Source: Sphingomonas sp. Leaf34 (lineage in GTDB: Bacteria; Pseudomonadota; Alphaproteobacteria; Sphingomonadales; Sphingomonadaceae). From it: a stretch of 64,000 nt of DNA. Below the pieces are notes generated by a model. It had not been told where the DNA came from and searched no databases. It worked only from the letters and a program-made list of their open reading frames with translations. How positions within the stretch are numbered: position 1 is the first letter of the stretch; each line of letters starts with the position of its first letter. Shown piece by piece: positions 43,480-51,198 of the stretch. Location of the stretch: assembly GCF_001421805.1 (NCBI RefSeq), contig NZ_LMLC01000005.1, forward strand, positions 248,001 through 312,000, written 5' to 3'. A program made the position numbers and the translations under genes.

Positions 43480-43740
43480 TCAGGCCTCTTCTTCGAACGT
43501 CACCGCCACGTCGGCGTTGGCCGAAAGGCGGACCTTGCCGTCCTCGATATCCGCAACCAGCCCGAGCGAGATGAAGTGATGATGCCCTTCATGGCTGCCC
43601 GTGCCCTCGTTGACCTGCGCGCCCGAGTCCTTCTTGGTCAGCTTGATGCGGTTGCCTTCGACCTTGTCGACGGTGCCGACATGGACGCCGTCCGCACCGA
43701 TGACTTCGGCATGTTCCTGAATCTGGGTTGCATCGACCAT
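43480..43740 (-). CDS. DUF2171-family small protein
   Basis: An 86-residue acidic protein. It begins MVDATQIQEHAEVIGADGVH and continues VGTVDKVEGNRIKLTKKDSG, the repeated beta-strand pattern typical of DUF2171, which folds like a PRC-barrel. It also has a GSHEGHHHF His-rich turn. Function is unknown; related proteins appear in stress or desiccation-responsive genes of sphingomonads and rhizobia, which is context and not proof. An AGGAG site lies 7 bp before the ATG at 43740. It lies on the opposite strand between nrdA and nrdB, convergent with nrdA, and has its own terminator. Confidence 0.8.
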   Translation of the reverse strand: MVDATQIQEHAEVIGADGVHVGTVDKVEGNRIKLTKKDSGAQVNEGTGSHEGHHHFISLGLVADIEDGKVRLSANADVAVTFEEEA

Positions 43741-43781
43741 GGTCGTTCTCCTGTGTTGGGTTCCGTCGCTGAACGCACGCC

Positions 43782-44000
43782 ATGCGAGTTGGTCGCATGA
43801 CATATGGTTCAGCTATCATGTTCGCGGTCGCAACTGTGCTCGGAATCGTCGGCATCGTAATGCTGTTCCGCTTGCGCAGCGACACCGTCACCGAACGGCA
43901 GACCTATGCGTTCAGGATGATCGGCATCATGCTCACGTCGGGCGCGATCGTACTCGCGATGTCTGCCGCCGCGATGTGGCGATGGAGCACGCAGATATGA
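43782..44000 (+). CDS. Small two-span membrane protein of unknown function
   Basis: A 72-residue protein with two hydrophobic segments, about 11-28 (AIMFAVATVLGIVGIVML) and 44-66 (MIGIMLTSGAIVLAMSAAAM), joined by a charged loop (RLRSDTVTERQTYAFR). I recognise no family. It starts 60 bp before nrdB on the same strand and divergent from the DUF2171 gene. The ATG at 43782 was chosen; a second ATG lies 15 bp further. It has no strong ribosome site, so expression is uncertain, but the coding pattern and hydrophobic layout support a real gene. Confidence 0.55.
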   Translation: MRVGRMTYGSAIMFAVATVLGIVGIVMLFRLRSDTVTERQTYAFRMIGIMLTSGAIVLAMSAAAMWRWSTQI

Positions 44001-44060
44001 CACCCCCCATCTGATCCCACCAGTTTCACCTATTCAAGACATTCCCCGAAAGGCTTACCC

Positions 44061-45113
44061 ATGTCCCTCCTTCACGCCTCCAAGCAGTACAAGCCGTTCG
44101 AATACCCCTGGGCGTTCGAGTTCTGGAAGCGCCAGCAGCAGCTCCACTGGCTCCCCGAGGAAGTGCCCTTGGGCGAGGATTGCCGCGACTGGGCGCAGAA
44201 GCTCAGCGACCACGAGCGCAACCTGCTCACGCAGATCTTCCGCTTCTTCACGCAGGCCGATGTCGAGGTGCAGGATTGCTACCACGAGAAGTACGGCCGC
44301 GTGTTCAAGCCGACCGAGATCAAGATGATGCTGACCTCGTTCAGCAACATGGAGACGGTCCACATCGCCGCCTACAGCCATCTGCTCGACACCATCGGCA
44401 TGCCCGAGAGCGAATATGGCGCCTTCCTCGAATATGCCGAGATGAAGGAAAAGCATGATTACATGCAGAAGTTCACCGTCGACAACGACGAGGACATCGC
44501 GCGCACGCTGGCCATGTTCGGCGGCTTCACCGAGGGCGTCCAGCTGTTCGCGTCGTTCGCGATGCTGATGAACTTCCCGCGCTTCAACAAGATGAAGGGC
44601 ATGGGCCAGATCGTCACCTGGTCGATCCGCGACGAGACGCTGCACTGCGAGGGCATCATCAAGATGTTCCACACCTTCTGCGCCGAGCGCCAGTGCCTGA
44701 CCAAGGCGGTCAAGGACGACATCGCCGACGTGTGCCAGACGACGATCCGGCTCGAGGACAATTTCATCGACCTCGCGTTCGAGATGGGCCCGGTCAACGG
44801 CATGACGCCCAAGGAGATCAAGAAGTACATCCGCTACATCGCCGACTGGCGGATGAACCAGCTGGGTCTCAAGCCGATCTACATGATCGACGAGCACCCG
44901 CTCCCCTGGCTCGCCCCGATGCTCAACGGAGTCGAGCACGCCAACTTCTTCGAACAGCGCGCCACCGAATATTCTAAGGCCGCGACCAAGGGCCAGTGGA
45001 ACGACGTCTGGGACTCGTTCGACAAGCGCCAGACCGCGAAGAAGGGCCCTGCGGCGAATGTGGACCTGAGCGAGGTTCGGGACATGTTCAGCGATTCGGT
45101 TGCAGCGGAGTAA
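44061..45113 (+). CDS. nrdB: Class Ia ribonucleotide reductase, small (beta) subunit
   Basis: Provides the tyrosyl-radical/di-iron cofactor for NrdA. The 350-residue helical protein has iron ligands and the radical site in order: LSDHERNLLTQIFRFF (Glu/His region), the motif NMETVHIAAYSHLLDTIG near residues 105-122 with Glu, His and the Tyr that can form the radical, and IRDETLHCEGIIKMFH near 195-212 with Glu and His. Length and order match class I beta subunits. A GAAAGG site lies 7 bp before the ATG. The usual nrdA-nrdB pairing is interrupted here by two small genes. Confidence 0.92.
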   Translation: MSLLHASKQYKPFEYPWAFEFWKRQQQLHWLPEEVPLGEDCRDWAQKLSDHERNLLTQIFRFFTQADVEVQDCYHEKYGRVFKPTEIKMMLTSFSNMETVHIAAYSHLLDTIGMPESEYGAFLEYAEMKEKHDYMQKFTVDNDEDIARTLAMFGGFTEGVQLFASFAMLMNFPRFNKMKGMGQIVTWSIRDETLHCEGIIKMFHTFCAERQCLTKAVKDDIADVCQTTIRLEDNFIDLAFEMGPVNGMTPKEIKKYIRYIADWRMNQLGLKPIYMIDEHPLPWLAPMLNGVEHANFFEQRATEYSKAATKGQWNDVWDSFDKRQTAKKGPAANVDLSEVRDMFSDSVAAE

Positions 45114-45120
45114 TTCACGC

Positions 45121-45158
45121 CACTGCGAGCAAATAGTAAAATCTAATTGCTCGCAGTG
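45121..45158. terminator. Perfect 12-bp inverted repeat after nrdB
   Basis: CACTGCGAGCAA (45121-45132) and TTGCTCGCAGTG (45147-45158) are exact inverses around a 14-bp AT-rich loop. It lies 8 bp after the nrdB stop, so it may end that transcript, though no U-tract follows. It also marks the left edge of a lower-GC segment. Confidence 0.55.
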
Positions 45159-45182
45159 ACACTCACGAAATAACAGGTGAGC

Positions 45183-45188
45183 TATAAT
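45183..45188 (+). promoter_or_regulatory. Candidate -10 element for the accessory two-gene unit
   Basis: A perfect TATAAT at 45183-45188 lies in the AT-rich gap 79 bp before the next gene. The best -35-like GTGACA is 21 bp upstream, wider than ideal. The assignment is tentative. Confidence 0.3.
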
Positions 45189-45266
45189 TTGGCGATCGGT
45201 ATTAATGTAATTATGTGACTTTGCTGGTAGATTGACGGCGGCGTAACAGTCGCGCATTCACGTGCC

Positions 45267-45779
45267 ATGCGGGTTCAAGATGTCATACAAGGCGAGAAAC
45301 ACGGTCTGCACGTTTCCGATTGGGGAAACGGAAAAATGCCGAAAACGAAATTTCCACTTTCTAAGGCCGGAAAGAAGGCTTGGTCATTTGGGCCGGCTTG
45401 GGAATGGCGCTTCGCAGAGTTTAGTTTCTCAGGACGCCAATTCGTTGTCCGAATCCTGGTCTGCGAAGATAAGAGCAAGGCGCATATCCATCTTGGCTTG
45501 CGAACGGCGCGCGATACAATCGTACTTTGCAGCTATGAGTACCACGTGGACCATGTGACCGGCTGGCACCTTCACACCCTATGTGGAGAAAAGAACGATA
45601 TCGACGCAGCGCCAATGGGTACGCTCGTCCACGGCCCTTGGATAAAGCGCCTGCCCGCTGCTCGTTCGCGCCATAATCGAACGGGGTTCAGCCGAGATGG
45701 TCATGGAGGACTGAAGCCTTGGCTTTGGTCTGAAACCGTGCGATTCTTCAAGCTGGATCCAAGGGACATGTTCGATTGA
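45267..45779 (+). CDS. Unknown protein, first gene of a lower-GC accessory pair
   Basis: A 170-residue protein with no family I can name. It begins MRVQDVIQGEKHGLHVSDWG and is rich in Trp and His, with YEYHVDHVTGWHLHTLCGE near residues 90-108 and a GLKPWLWSETVRFF tail. Codon and base use differ from the neighbours: a 60-base sample at 45421-45480 has 29 G or C, whereas the housekeeping genes around it are far more GC-rich. This suggests transfer. The stop overlaps the TTG start of the DUF1828-type gene (TTGA), so the two form a unit. No ribosome site is evident before the ATG at 45267. The function is unknown and the pairing is the main clue. Confidence 0.7.
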   Translation: MRVQDVIQGEKHGLHVSDWGNGKMPKTKFPLSKAGKKAWSFGPAWEWRFAEFSFSGRQFVVRILVCEDKSKAHIHLGLRTARDTIVLCSYEYHVDHVTGWHLHTLCGEKNDIDAAPMGTLVHGPWIKRLPAARSRHNRTGFSRDGHGGLKPWLWSETVRFFKLDPRDMFD

Positions 45780-46567
45780 AAGAGGCTCTCTGCCAAGCCT
45801 TCTGCGGTGACTTGAAGCTGACCGACGTGCCGGTTGGCTACGCCGTCACGACTACGTTCCGTCGCGATGACGGCGATTCCGTAGCATTCTATATCGTGCG
45901 AGATAAAACACGCCCCGGCAGTTACAGGATTGAAGACGACGGGACGACCATTCCGTTTCTCGAGGCATCGGGAGTCGATTTTGGCACAGAGGCCCGCTCT
46001 GATGCATTCTCATCCCTCCTAGACAGTCATGGCGTCGAATTTGATGAAGACGATATGTTGCTTCACACGGCGGTCTTGCGCGAAGCTGAGTTGCCCAAAG
46101 CTGCCATGCGCTTTTTGTCACTTATGTTGCGCATCAATGACTTTCTGCTCCTAACCAAAGACAAGGTTGCGAGCACCTTCAAGGAGGATGCTGCCGCTCG
46201 CATACTTGAGAAAATGGAAGGGAAGGCTGTTGTCATTCAGGACGCTCCGGTTAGCGCCTCCCTGTCTGACACCATTCCAGACATGGTAATTCGTGCCCAG
46301 AATCGAGTGCCTGTTGCTGTATTTTTCGGCTCTTCCCCTCAGCGCGTAAATGACGCAATCTTTTTGCAGATGCAGGCGCTTTACGAAGTGCATGAGGACG
46401 TTCAAGTAATTGCTCTATTGGAACGCGAAAACGTGATCGGTCATGACTTACGCCGAAGGGCAGCCAACCGCCTAGCCGCGCTACCAATCTACAAAGGCGA
46501 CGAGCCGACGGCTATCTCAAGGATTGAACGTGAAGCGCTCGGTTCGGCTCAGGAAACGCGACACTAA
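45776..46567 (+). CDS. DUF1828/DUF1829-type protein, second gene of the accessory pair
   Basis: A 263-residue protein whose N-terminal half (about 1-95) has LCQAFCGDLKLTDVPVGYAV and GSYRIEDDGTTIPFLEASG, which I recognise as DUF1828. The C-terminal half resembles the DUF1829 domain that often follows (DTIPDMVIRAQNRVPVAVFF). These families appear in phage, plasmid and accessory regions, and their function is not established. It starts at TTG 45776, overlapping the stop of the first gene, with an AGGGA site about 9 bp upstream. Base composition is again lower in GC than nrdB. A defence, toxin-antitoxin or phage-related role is possible, but nothing in the sequence proves one. Confidence 0.7.
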   Translation: MKEALCQAFCGDLKLTDVPVGYAVTTTFRRDDGDSVAFYIVRDKTRPGSYRIEDDGTTIPFLEASGVDFGTEARSDAFSSLLDSHGVEFDEDDMLLHTAVLREAELPKAAMRFLSLMLRINDFLLLTKDKVASTFKEDAAARILEKMEGKAVVIQDAPVSASLSDTIPDMVIRAQNRVPVAVFFGSSPQRVNDAIFLQMQALYEVHEDVQVIALLERENVIGHDLRRRAANRLAALPIYKGDEPTAISRIEREALGSAQETRH

Positions 46568-46867
46568 ACAGCAGTTACGTTCAAATGCTGCGAAAATGCC
46601 GGGCTAGATATAGGCTTCCGTCGAGACAGCGTGATTCTTGAGGCGAATTCTTGACTAATCGCCGACCCGGGGTCGGGGCAGAGATTCGCTCGAACCCCAT
46701 GACGACAGCCAGCGCTTGACCGCGTCGTGGCTGATCAATCGCGCACGTCCGCGTCGGCCCGCGCATCGGCCTCAGCCTCCGCTGCTGAATCACAAGTATC
46801 GAACAAGATGTTCTCAAGGATCACCCGTCAGAGATACACCCCAGCGCCAACCACGACCAGCGACAAC
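46568..46867. other. Intergenic region after the accessory pair, no gene seen
   Basis: A 300-bp stretch between the DUF1828-type gene and the end of the nuclease gene. It includes a small GC hairpin (CCGACCC and GGGTCGG at 46662-46676). Composition rises from mixed to GC-rich through it, so the edge of the accessory segment probably lies here. I see no integrase or clear attachment-site repeat. Confidence 0.5.
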
Positions 46868-47665
46868 TCACGCCCAACCACACCAAGGCGATCGCTTCCC
46901 CCCGCCATACTGCCGCGCGAGGCCGTGGCGGACCAGTTCCGCGCCCAGCGACTTGCCGTCGCGCTCGACGACGCGGAGTTTGCGGCCGTAGCGATCGACA
47001 TTGCGCTTGATCGGGACCAGCGTGAAGGGGCCGGCGTTGAGCAGTCCTTGCATCTTCACCGTCGCAGCCTCCCCCAGCCGCCCCTCGCGGGCGCAGCGCG
47101 GCGGGTGCGTCTCCGGGGTGTCGATGTCGGCGATGCGGATTTTGGTGCCCGCCATCCAGAACGTGTCGCCGTCGACCAGGCAGTCGATCCGCTTGGCATG
47201 ACCGCAGATCGTGAAGCGCGCGGAGACCGGCTTGCCGCCCGACAGCGCCGAGGCGAGCGCGGCGGCGGAGGACGCTGCGCCGGCCACCCCCGCCGCGGTG
47301 GCGAGCGCACGGGACGCGGCACCGGCATCGGCAGCAACGCCGGCAGTCGCGGTCGCAGCGGACGACGCCTCCGTTCTGGCCAGGTCCGCCCCCCAGCCCC
47401 AGCCGCCGGGTACGCGCAGATGCCCGGCGGGCCAGGCGATGCCGAACCCGGTCGGCCATTCGATCTTCAGCCCCGGCGGCACCAGCGCTGACCAGTCGAT
47501 CTGGCGGATCACCGGCATCATCAGCCCCAGCAGCACGCCGTAGAACACCAGCCGAAGCTGCAGCAGGACTCCCGGCTGGGCACCGCGCGCGCCCCCGCGC
47601 CCCCGCGTGGCGCCAGCGCGATCGCCCCCGAGCAACCGCATGAAATCAAACACATACTCCATCAT
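46868..47665 (-). CDS. Membrane-tethered thermonuclease (SNase)-family protein
   Basis: A 265-residue nuclease. The catalytic domain (about 155-265) has VDGDTFWMAGTKIRIADIDT followed by PETH, which keeps the Asp, Arg, Asp, Thr and Glu of staphylococcal nuclease, and RNVDRYGRKLRVV with the second active Arg. Instead of a cleaved signal, residues about 33-53 (LLQLRLVFYGVLLGLMMPVI) form one membrane span, followed by an Ala-rich linker (about 100-145), so the domain is probably tethered to the inner membrane with an outward domain. It may cut DNA or RNA outside the cytoplasm. No ribosome site precedes the ATG at 47665 (a second ATG follows at once), so the start is uncertain. Confidence 0.8.
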   Translation of the reverse strand: MMEYVFDFMRLLGGDRAGATRGRGGARGAQPGVLLQLRLVFYGVLLGLMMPVIRQIDWSALVPPGLKIEWPTGFGIAWPAGHLRVPGGWGWGADLARTEASSAATATAGVAADAGAASRALATAAGVAGAASSAAALASALSGGKPVSARFTICGHAKRIDCLVDGDTFWMAGTKIRIADIDTPETHPPRCAREGRLGEAATVKMQGLLNAGPFTLVPIKRNVDRYGRKLRVVERDGKSLGAELVRHGLARQYGGGKRSPWCGWA

Positions 47666-48199
47666 CGATCGCGCGTACGCGCGCGCGCGCGAAAGTCACC
47701 GTAGCGCGGCCCCGCCTTGCGGCGAGCGGAGTCGGAAACGAGGCGAACGCATCGTGAACATCGCTGATGACTCGTCTCCGGCGAAACGGACCAATGCCTC
47801 CGTCTCGCAGGCACGCGAGATTTCGCTGTCCTACACGGGGCCGACATGCCCAGTTCGCAGCATGCCGACCATCCACCCCCGGCCCGCACGGCGCGAACAT
47901 ACCCCCGCGATCCTGCCGGTGTCGGCGCGCGCGCCATCATGGTGCGAGCGTCTGCACTTCCTATACTTCACTCCCCGGTGCCCGCAGGCGCCAGGCGAAC
48001 AAGGGGCGGGACAGTGCCGCCATCCCCCGCCCGCGTGCGGTCTCCGCCCGCTCCCGCGATCTCGCGCGAGCGTCTATACTTTCTATACTTCACTCGCTCG
48101 CAACGCTGCGGACGCCAGACGCACGAAGGGCGGGAAATGGCCCTAGCCACTCCCCGCCCCCGTTACGCGTCCAGCAATTCCCTCTTGCGAGGCAGGGGC
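47666..48199. other. Intergenic region with a duplicated element, no gene seen
   Basis: A 534-bp gap between two minus-strand genes. It contains a run of alternating GC/CG just upstream of the nuclease start and a directly repeated element (47944-48034 and 48066-48162). Several short open frames cross it, but their codon use is not convincing. Confidence 0.5.
47944..48162. repeat. Imperfect tandem duplication of a 91-97 bp element
   Basis: Copies at 47944-48034 and 48066-48162, offset 122 bp, share GCGAGCGTCT, CTATACTTCACTC and GACGCCAG-type blocks, and each ends in a GC-rich inverted pair (GGGCGGG with CCCGCCC). The duplication lies between the nuclease gene and the beta-barrel gene. Its role is unknown. 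Confidence 0.6.
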
Positions 48200-48865
48200 T
48201 TAGAAGTGCGTGATGATGCCGAGCATCGGACGGAAGCTCTGCGCGTCGCCGAAGGTGTTGACCTCGGCGCGGATGCGGAAGCCTGCGTTGCCGGTGATGC
48301 CCTTCAGGCCGATGCTCTGCGGACCGACTTCGGCGCCGATGCCGTAGGTGATCGCGCTGTAGTCACGACCGGTGTCGCCACCGTTGGTCGAGCGTGCGGA
48401 GAACTTGTCGAAGTTGACCCACTGGTAGCCGACCTTGCCGTAGATCAGGCCGCTGTCGCCAGCGCGGAAGCCGAAACGGCCTGCTGCGCCATATTCCCAA
48501 TCGATGTTGCCTTCGATGCCCTTGATCACGTTGCCTTCAGCGCCGACGAAAACCGGGCCGAGCGGCACGTTCACGCCGAGCACGCCCTGAACCAGCGAGC
48601 CCGACGGCTTGTAGCCGCGACGCAGCGAGTTGTCAGCGTTCAGCGCCTGCGGGATGCCGTGGCCACGCTCGTTGTCGAACTGCTCCCAGCCACCCATCAC
48701 GCCGAAATACGGCTCGATGCCGAAAGCCTTCGAGCCGTCGGGCGCTGCTGCCTCGCCGGGCTGTGCGCTGTTGTCGGTGGGGGCCGGTGCCGACATATCC
48801 TGCGCGAAGGCGGGAACTGCGACCGTTGCGGCGGCGAGGGCGATTGCCAGGGAAAGCTTACGCAT
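48200..48865 (-). CDS. Small outer-membrane beta-barrel (opacity/porin-like) protein
   Basis: A 221-residue exported protein. A signal peptide (MRKLSLAIALAAATVAVPAFA) is cleaved before QDMSAPAPTDNS. The mature chain has alternating strands (FGIEPYFGVMGGWEQFDN, LIYGKVGYQWVNFDKF, SAITYGIGAEVGP) and ends FRPMLGIITHF with a terminal Phe, the mark of an outer-membrane barrel of eight strands or so. It resembles the opacity-protein/OmpA-like beta-barrel group common in sphingomonads; its job, structural or adhesive, is unknown. The ATG at 48865 begins the signal peptide. A spacious region upstream probably holds its promoter. Confidence 0.85.
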   Translation of the reverse strand: MRKLSLAIALAAATVAVPAFAQDMSAPAPTDNSAQPGEAAAPDGSKAFGIEPYFGVMGGWEQFDNERGHGIPQALNADNSLRRGYKPSGSLVQGVLGVNVPLGPVFVGAEGNVIKGIEGNIDWEYGAAGRFGFRAGDSGLIYGKVGYQWVNFDKFSARSTNGGDTGRDYSAITYGIGAEVGPQSIGLKGITGNAGFRIRAEVNTFGDAQSFRPMLGIITHF

Positions 48866-49160
48866 GCGTGTGACCTTATCTCGAGTGTTGCGTGGATCCC
48901 CGACTGCACGGTGCGTCGGTTGGTCCAGGCATGTCGAAACAGGCCGGCGGGCACATGGTTGCACAAAAACCGTCATATTCCGGGAACTCTTATGCTGTGT
49001 TGCGTTACAGCAACGGTTCCTGTCAGTTGGATGAACGAACCATGGCTACGCCACGGCGGACTGGGCAGAAATACAGCGGAAAAGCGGCAAAAAGCAGTCC
49101 TGCGCGGTCTAAAGCTGTGCGCTTACCGACTGGTGACGATCGGTGTGCGATGCAGCATCG

Positions 49161-49376
49161 ATGGGGTTTTCCCGCCTGTTCCGCAGCCGCTGCCCCCCGT
49201 TCTGGTCGGCGGGGGCAGTGTGGACGGCGTATGACGTCGCCGCTGATGCACCGGAACCGGTCGCAACGAACGTGGTCTCGAGCGTTTCGGACAATGTGGT
49301 GGGGCAGTCGACCGACGCCGCCGGCACTGCATTCAACGCGGACGATCTGGCGATCCTGGCCAACGCCGTCGGGTGA
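49161..49376 (+). CDS. Small protein of unknown function, possible gene
   Basis: A 71-residue frame from the ATG at 49161 (a GTG lies at 49143). It begins MGFSRLFRSRCPPFWSAGAV and ends DDLAILANAVG. After residue 25 the sequence is Ala/Val/Asp/Thr-rich with good GC third positions, which suggests a real reading frame. I know no family. It is convergent with the acidic-protein gene, with a hairpin between the two stops. No strong ribosome site is seen, so the start is uncertain. Confidence 0.4.
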   Translation: MGFSRLFRSRCPPFWSAGAVWTAYDVAADAPEPVATNVVSSVSDNVVGQSTDAAGTAFNADDLAILANAVG

Positions 49377-49380
49377 GGGC

Positions 49381-49403
49381 GACGCGCCCGGTAACGGCGC
49401 GTC
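49381..49403. terminator. Hairpin between convergent small genes
   Basis: GACGCGCC (49381-49388) and GGCGCGTC (49396-49403) pair exactly around a 7-base loop, 10 bp before the end of the acidic-protein gene. No U-tract follows. Confidence 0.45.
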
Positions 49404-49412
49404 GCGGATCGT

Positions 49413-49757
49413 TCAGGGCCTTAGCGCGACGTCGTCGGCGTCCTTGAGATCCTCGTCCTCGTCGATGCTGCCGTCGTCGAGTTCGTCCTGGACATCGTCC
49501 TCGTCCATGTCGTCCTCATCCATCGTGACCGAGGAATCGGTCTCGCCGACCTCTTCGGAGTCCATCGCGGTCTCGTCGATCGCCTCGTCGTCGGTGTCGT
49601 TCTCGCCCAGGTCTGGGTCGAGGTCGGTCAGGATGACGCCGTCGCTCGGGCCGTTGCGCGTCGCCTCGAGGATCTCGGCGCGCTGGCTCTCGTCATAGCC
49701 TTCCTCGTCATAGCCGTCGTCGCCCGATCCGGCACTTGGCACCTGATGTCCGCCCAT
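49413..49757 (-). CDS. Very acidic small protein of unknown function
   Basis: A 114-residue protein in which Asp and Glu make up a large share of all residues. It starts MGGHQVPSAGSGDDGYDEEG, has SQRAEILEATRNGPSDGV in the middle and ends with runs such as DEDDMDEDDVQDELDD. It is likely disordered and strongly negative. No family is recognised. Such proteins can bind metal ions, basic proteins or RNA-binding partners, but that is speculation. A GGGAG site about 7 bp before the ATG at 49757 supports the start. It follows the MFS transporter gene by 79 bp with a hairpin between them. Confidence 0.65.
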   Translation of the reverse strand: MGGHQVPSAGSGDDGYDEEGYDESQRAEILEATRNGPSDGVILTDLDPDLGENDTDDEAIDETAMDSEEVGETDSSVTMDEDDMDEDDVQDELDDGSIDEDEDLKDADDVALRP

Positions 49758-49781
49758 GGTCACACTCCCTCGTTCCAGGAC

Positions 49782-49798
49782 GCCCGCACGGTGCGGGC
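49782..49798. terminator. Hairpin between the MFS gene and the acidic-protein gene
   Basis: GCCCGCAC (49782-49789) and GTGCGGGC (49791-49798) are exact inverses one base apart. Because the loop is tiny, a shortened stem would form. It lies 39 bp after the transporter stop. Confidence 0.4.
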
Positions 49799-49836
49799 CT
49801 ACCCGATGCGAACGGTGGACGTGCGCGCTGGTTCCT

Positions 49837-51096
49837 TCAAGCGCGCGGCTGCACGGTGGATGCGGGCCGGAACAACCGCCCACGCTCGGTCACCAGAATG
49901 GCGACGAGCGCGGCGATCCCCGCGAACAGGAAGCCTGCGACCAGCGGCACGGTGGTACCGTCGAACGCCTGCCCGATCAGCGCCCCGAACACCGCACCAA
50001 CAGTCACGCTCAGGAAGCCCTGCACGCTCGACGCGGTACCTGCGATCCGCCCCATATTCGCCATCGCCATCGCCGAGAAATTCGACGTCGCCAGCCCGAA
50101 ACAGCCCAGCGTCAGCGCCTGGAAGACCGCGAAGCTGACCAATGTCTCGAAGCCGATTTCGATCGCGAACAGATGCACCAACGACACCAGGATCAGCACC
50201 GACAGCGCCCCATGGCTGATCAGCCGCGTCCCCAGCCGCATCACGATCCGCGCGTTGAGCAGGTTGCACGCCGCCATCGTCACCGACGTCGTCGCGAAGA
50301 TCAGTGCGAGCAGCGTCGGCCGGTGGAACACGTCCGCCATGATCTGCTGGATCGAATTGAGATAGCCGTACAGCGCGCCCATCAGCGCGGTGGACGCGAG
50401 CGTGTAGCCAAGCGAATTGCGATCGGCGACCGTCTGGCGCCAGTCGCTCAGGATGCGTCTCGGCGTGATCGGCAGGACATTCTCGGGCGCGAGCGTCTCG
50501 GGCATCCGCAGATAGAACCAGACGAACACCCCCAGCGTCAGCACTGCGACCGTCCAGAAGATCGCGCGCCAGTCGCCGAACTGGAGCACCGTCCAGCCGA
50601 AGGTCGGCGCCAGGATCGGCACGATCATGAACACCATGAAGGCGATCGACATGACCCGCGCCATCGCCCGCCCGTGATAACAATCACGGACAAGCGCGAT
50701 CGTCGCGACGCGCGCGGCGGCGATCACCGCCCCGCCGAACGCGCGAGCGGCGAGCAACAGCGTGAAGCTCCCTGCGGTCGCGCACGCGACGTTGGCGATG
50801 ATGTACAGCACCAGCGACCAGAGCAGCACCGTCCGCCGTCCGAACCGATCCGCAAGCGGCCCGTGGACGAGCTGCGCGACGCCGAAGCCGATCACGAACG
50901 CAGTCACGACGAACTGCCGGCCGTTGTCCGACGCGACGCCGAGCGAGTCGCCGATCGCCGGCAGCGCGGGCAGCATCGAGTCGATCCCGAGCGCGGTCAG
51001 CGACATCAGCGAGGCGACGAGCGCGACGAACTCGACGAAGCCGATCGGCGCGCCACGCATCGACGGCGCGTCGGATTGGGGGTCCTGGGTCTGCAT
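49837..51096 (-). CDS. MFS multidrug efflux transporter, Bcr/CflA-like
   Basis: A 419-residue inner-membrane carrier with about 12 spans. It starts GFVEFVALVASLMSLTALGIDSM after a short polar head and shows the MFS motif GPLADRFGRRTVLLWSLV near residue 80 and LAARAFGGAVIAAARVATIALVRD near 115, which fits the Bcr/CflA drug-resistance subfamily. Those pumps export drugs such as bicyclomycin and chloramphenicol in exchange for protons; the substrate here is unknown. The ATG at 51096 is supported by family length; its ribosome site is weak. Confidence 0.87.
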   Translation of the reverse strand: MQTQDPQSDAPSMRGAPIGFVEFVALVASLMSLTALGIDSMLPALPAIGDSLGVASDNGRQFVVTAFVIGFGVAQLVHGPLADRFGRRTVLLWSLVLYIIANVACATAGSFTLLLAARAFGGAVIAAARVATIALVRDCYHGRAMARVMSIAFMVFMIVPILAPTFGWTVLQFGDWRAIFWTVAVLTLGVFVWFYLRMPETLAPENVLPITPRRILSDWRQTVADRNSLGYTLASTALMGALYGYLNSIQQIMADVFHRPTLLALIFATTSVTMAACNLLNARIVMRLGTRLISHGALSVLILVSLVHLFAIEIGFETLVSFAVFQALTLGCFGLATSNFSAMAMANMGRIAGTASSVQGFLSVTVGAVFGALIGQAFDGTTVPLVAGFLFAGIAALVAILVTERGRLFRPASTVQPRA

Positions 51097-51198
51097 GATG
51101 CCAGCGCCTTACCCGCTCGGGCTGTCTTGCGAAACCCGTCAACCGGCGCAATCCGTACCGGCCGTGGCGGATTGCGCGATCGGGCCACACGCCCTACC

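Noticed and set aside
46581..46817. A 78-codon minus-strand frame after the DUF1828-type gene
   Set aside because: Codon use is poor, there is no ribosome site and no family match, so I left it out and described the gap.
47646..48146. Several overlapping short frames in the gap between the nuclease and barrel genes
   Set aside because: They cross the duplicated element in all frames, with Arg/Pro/Ser-rich content and no start signals.
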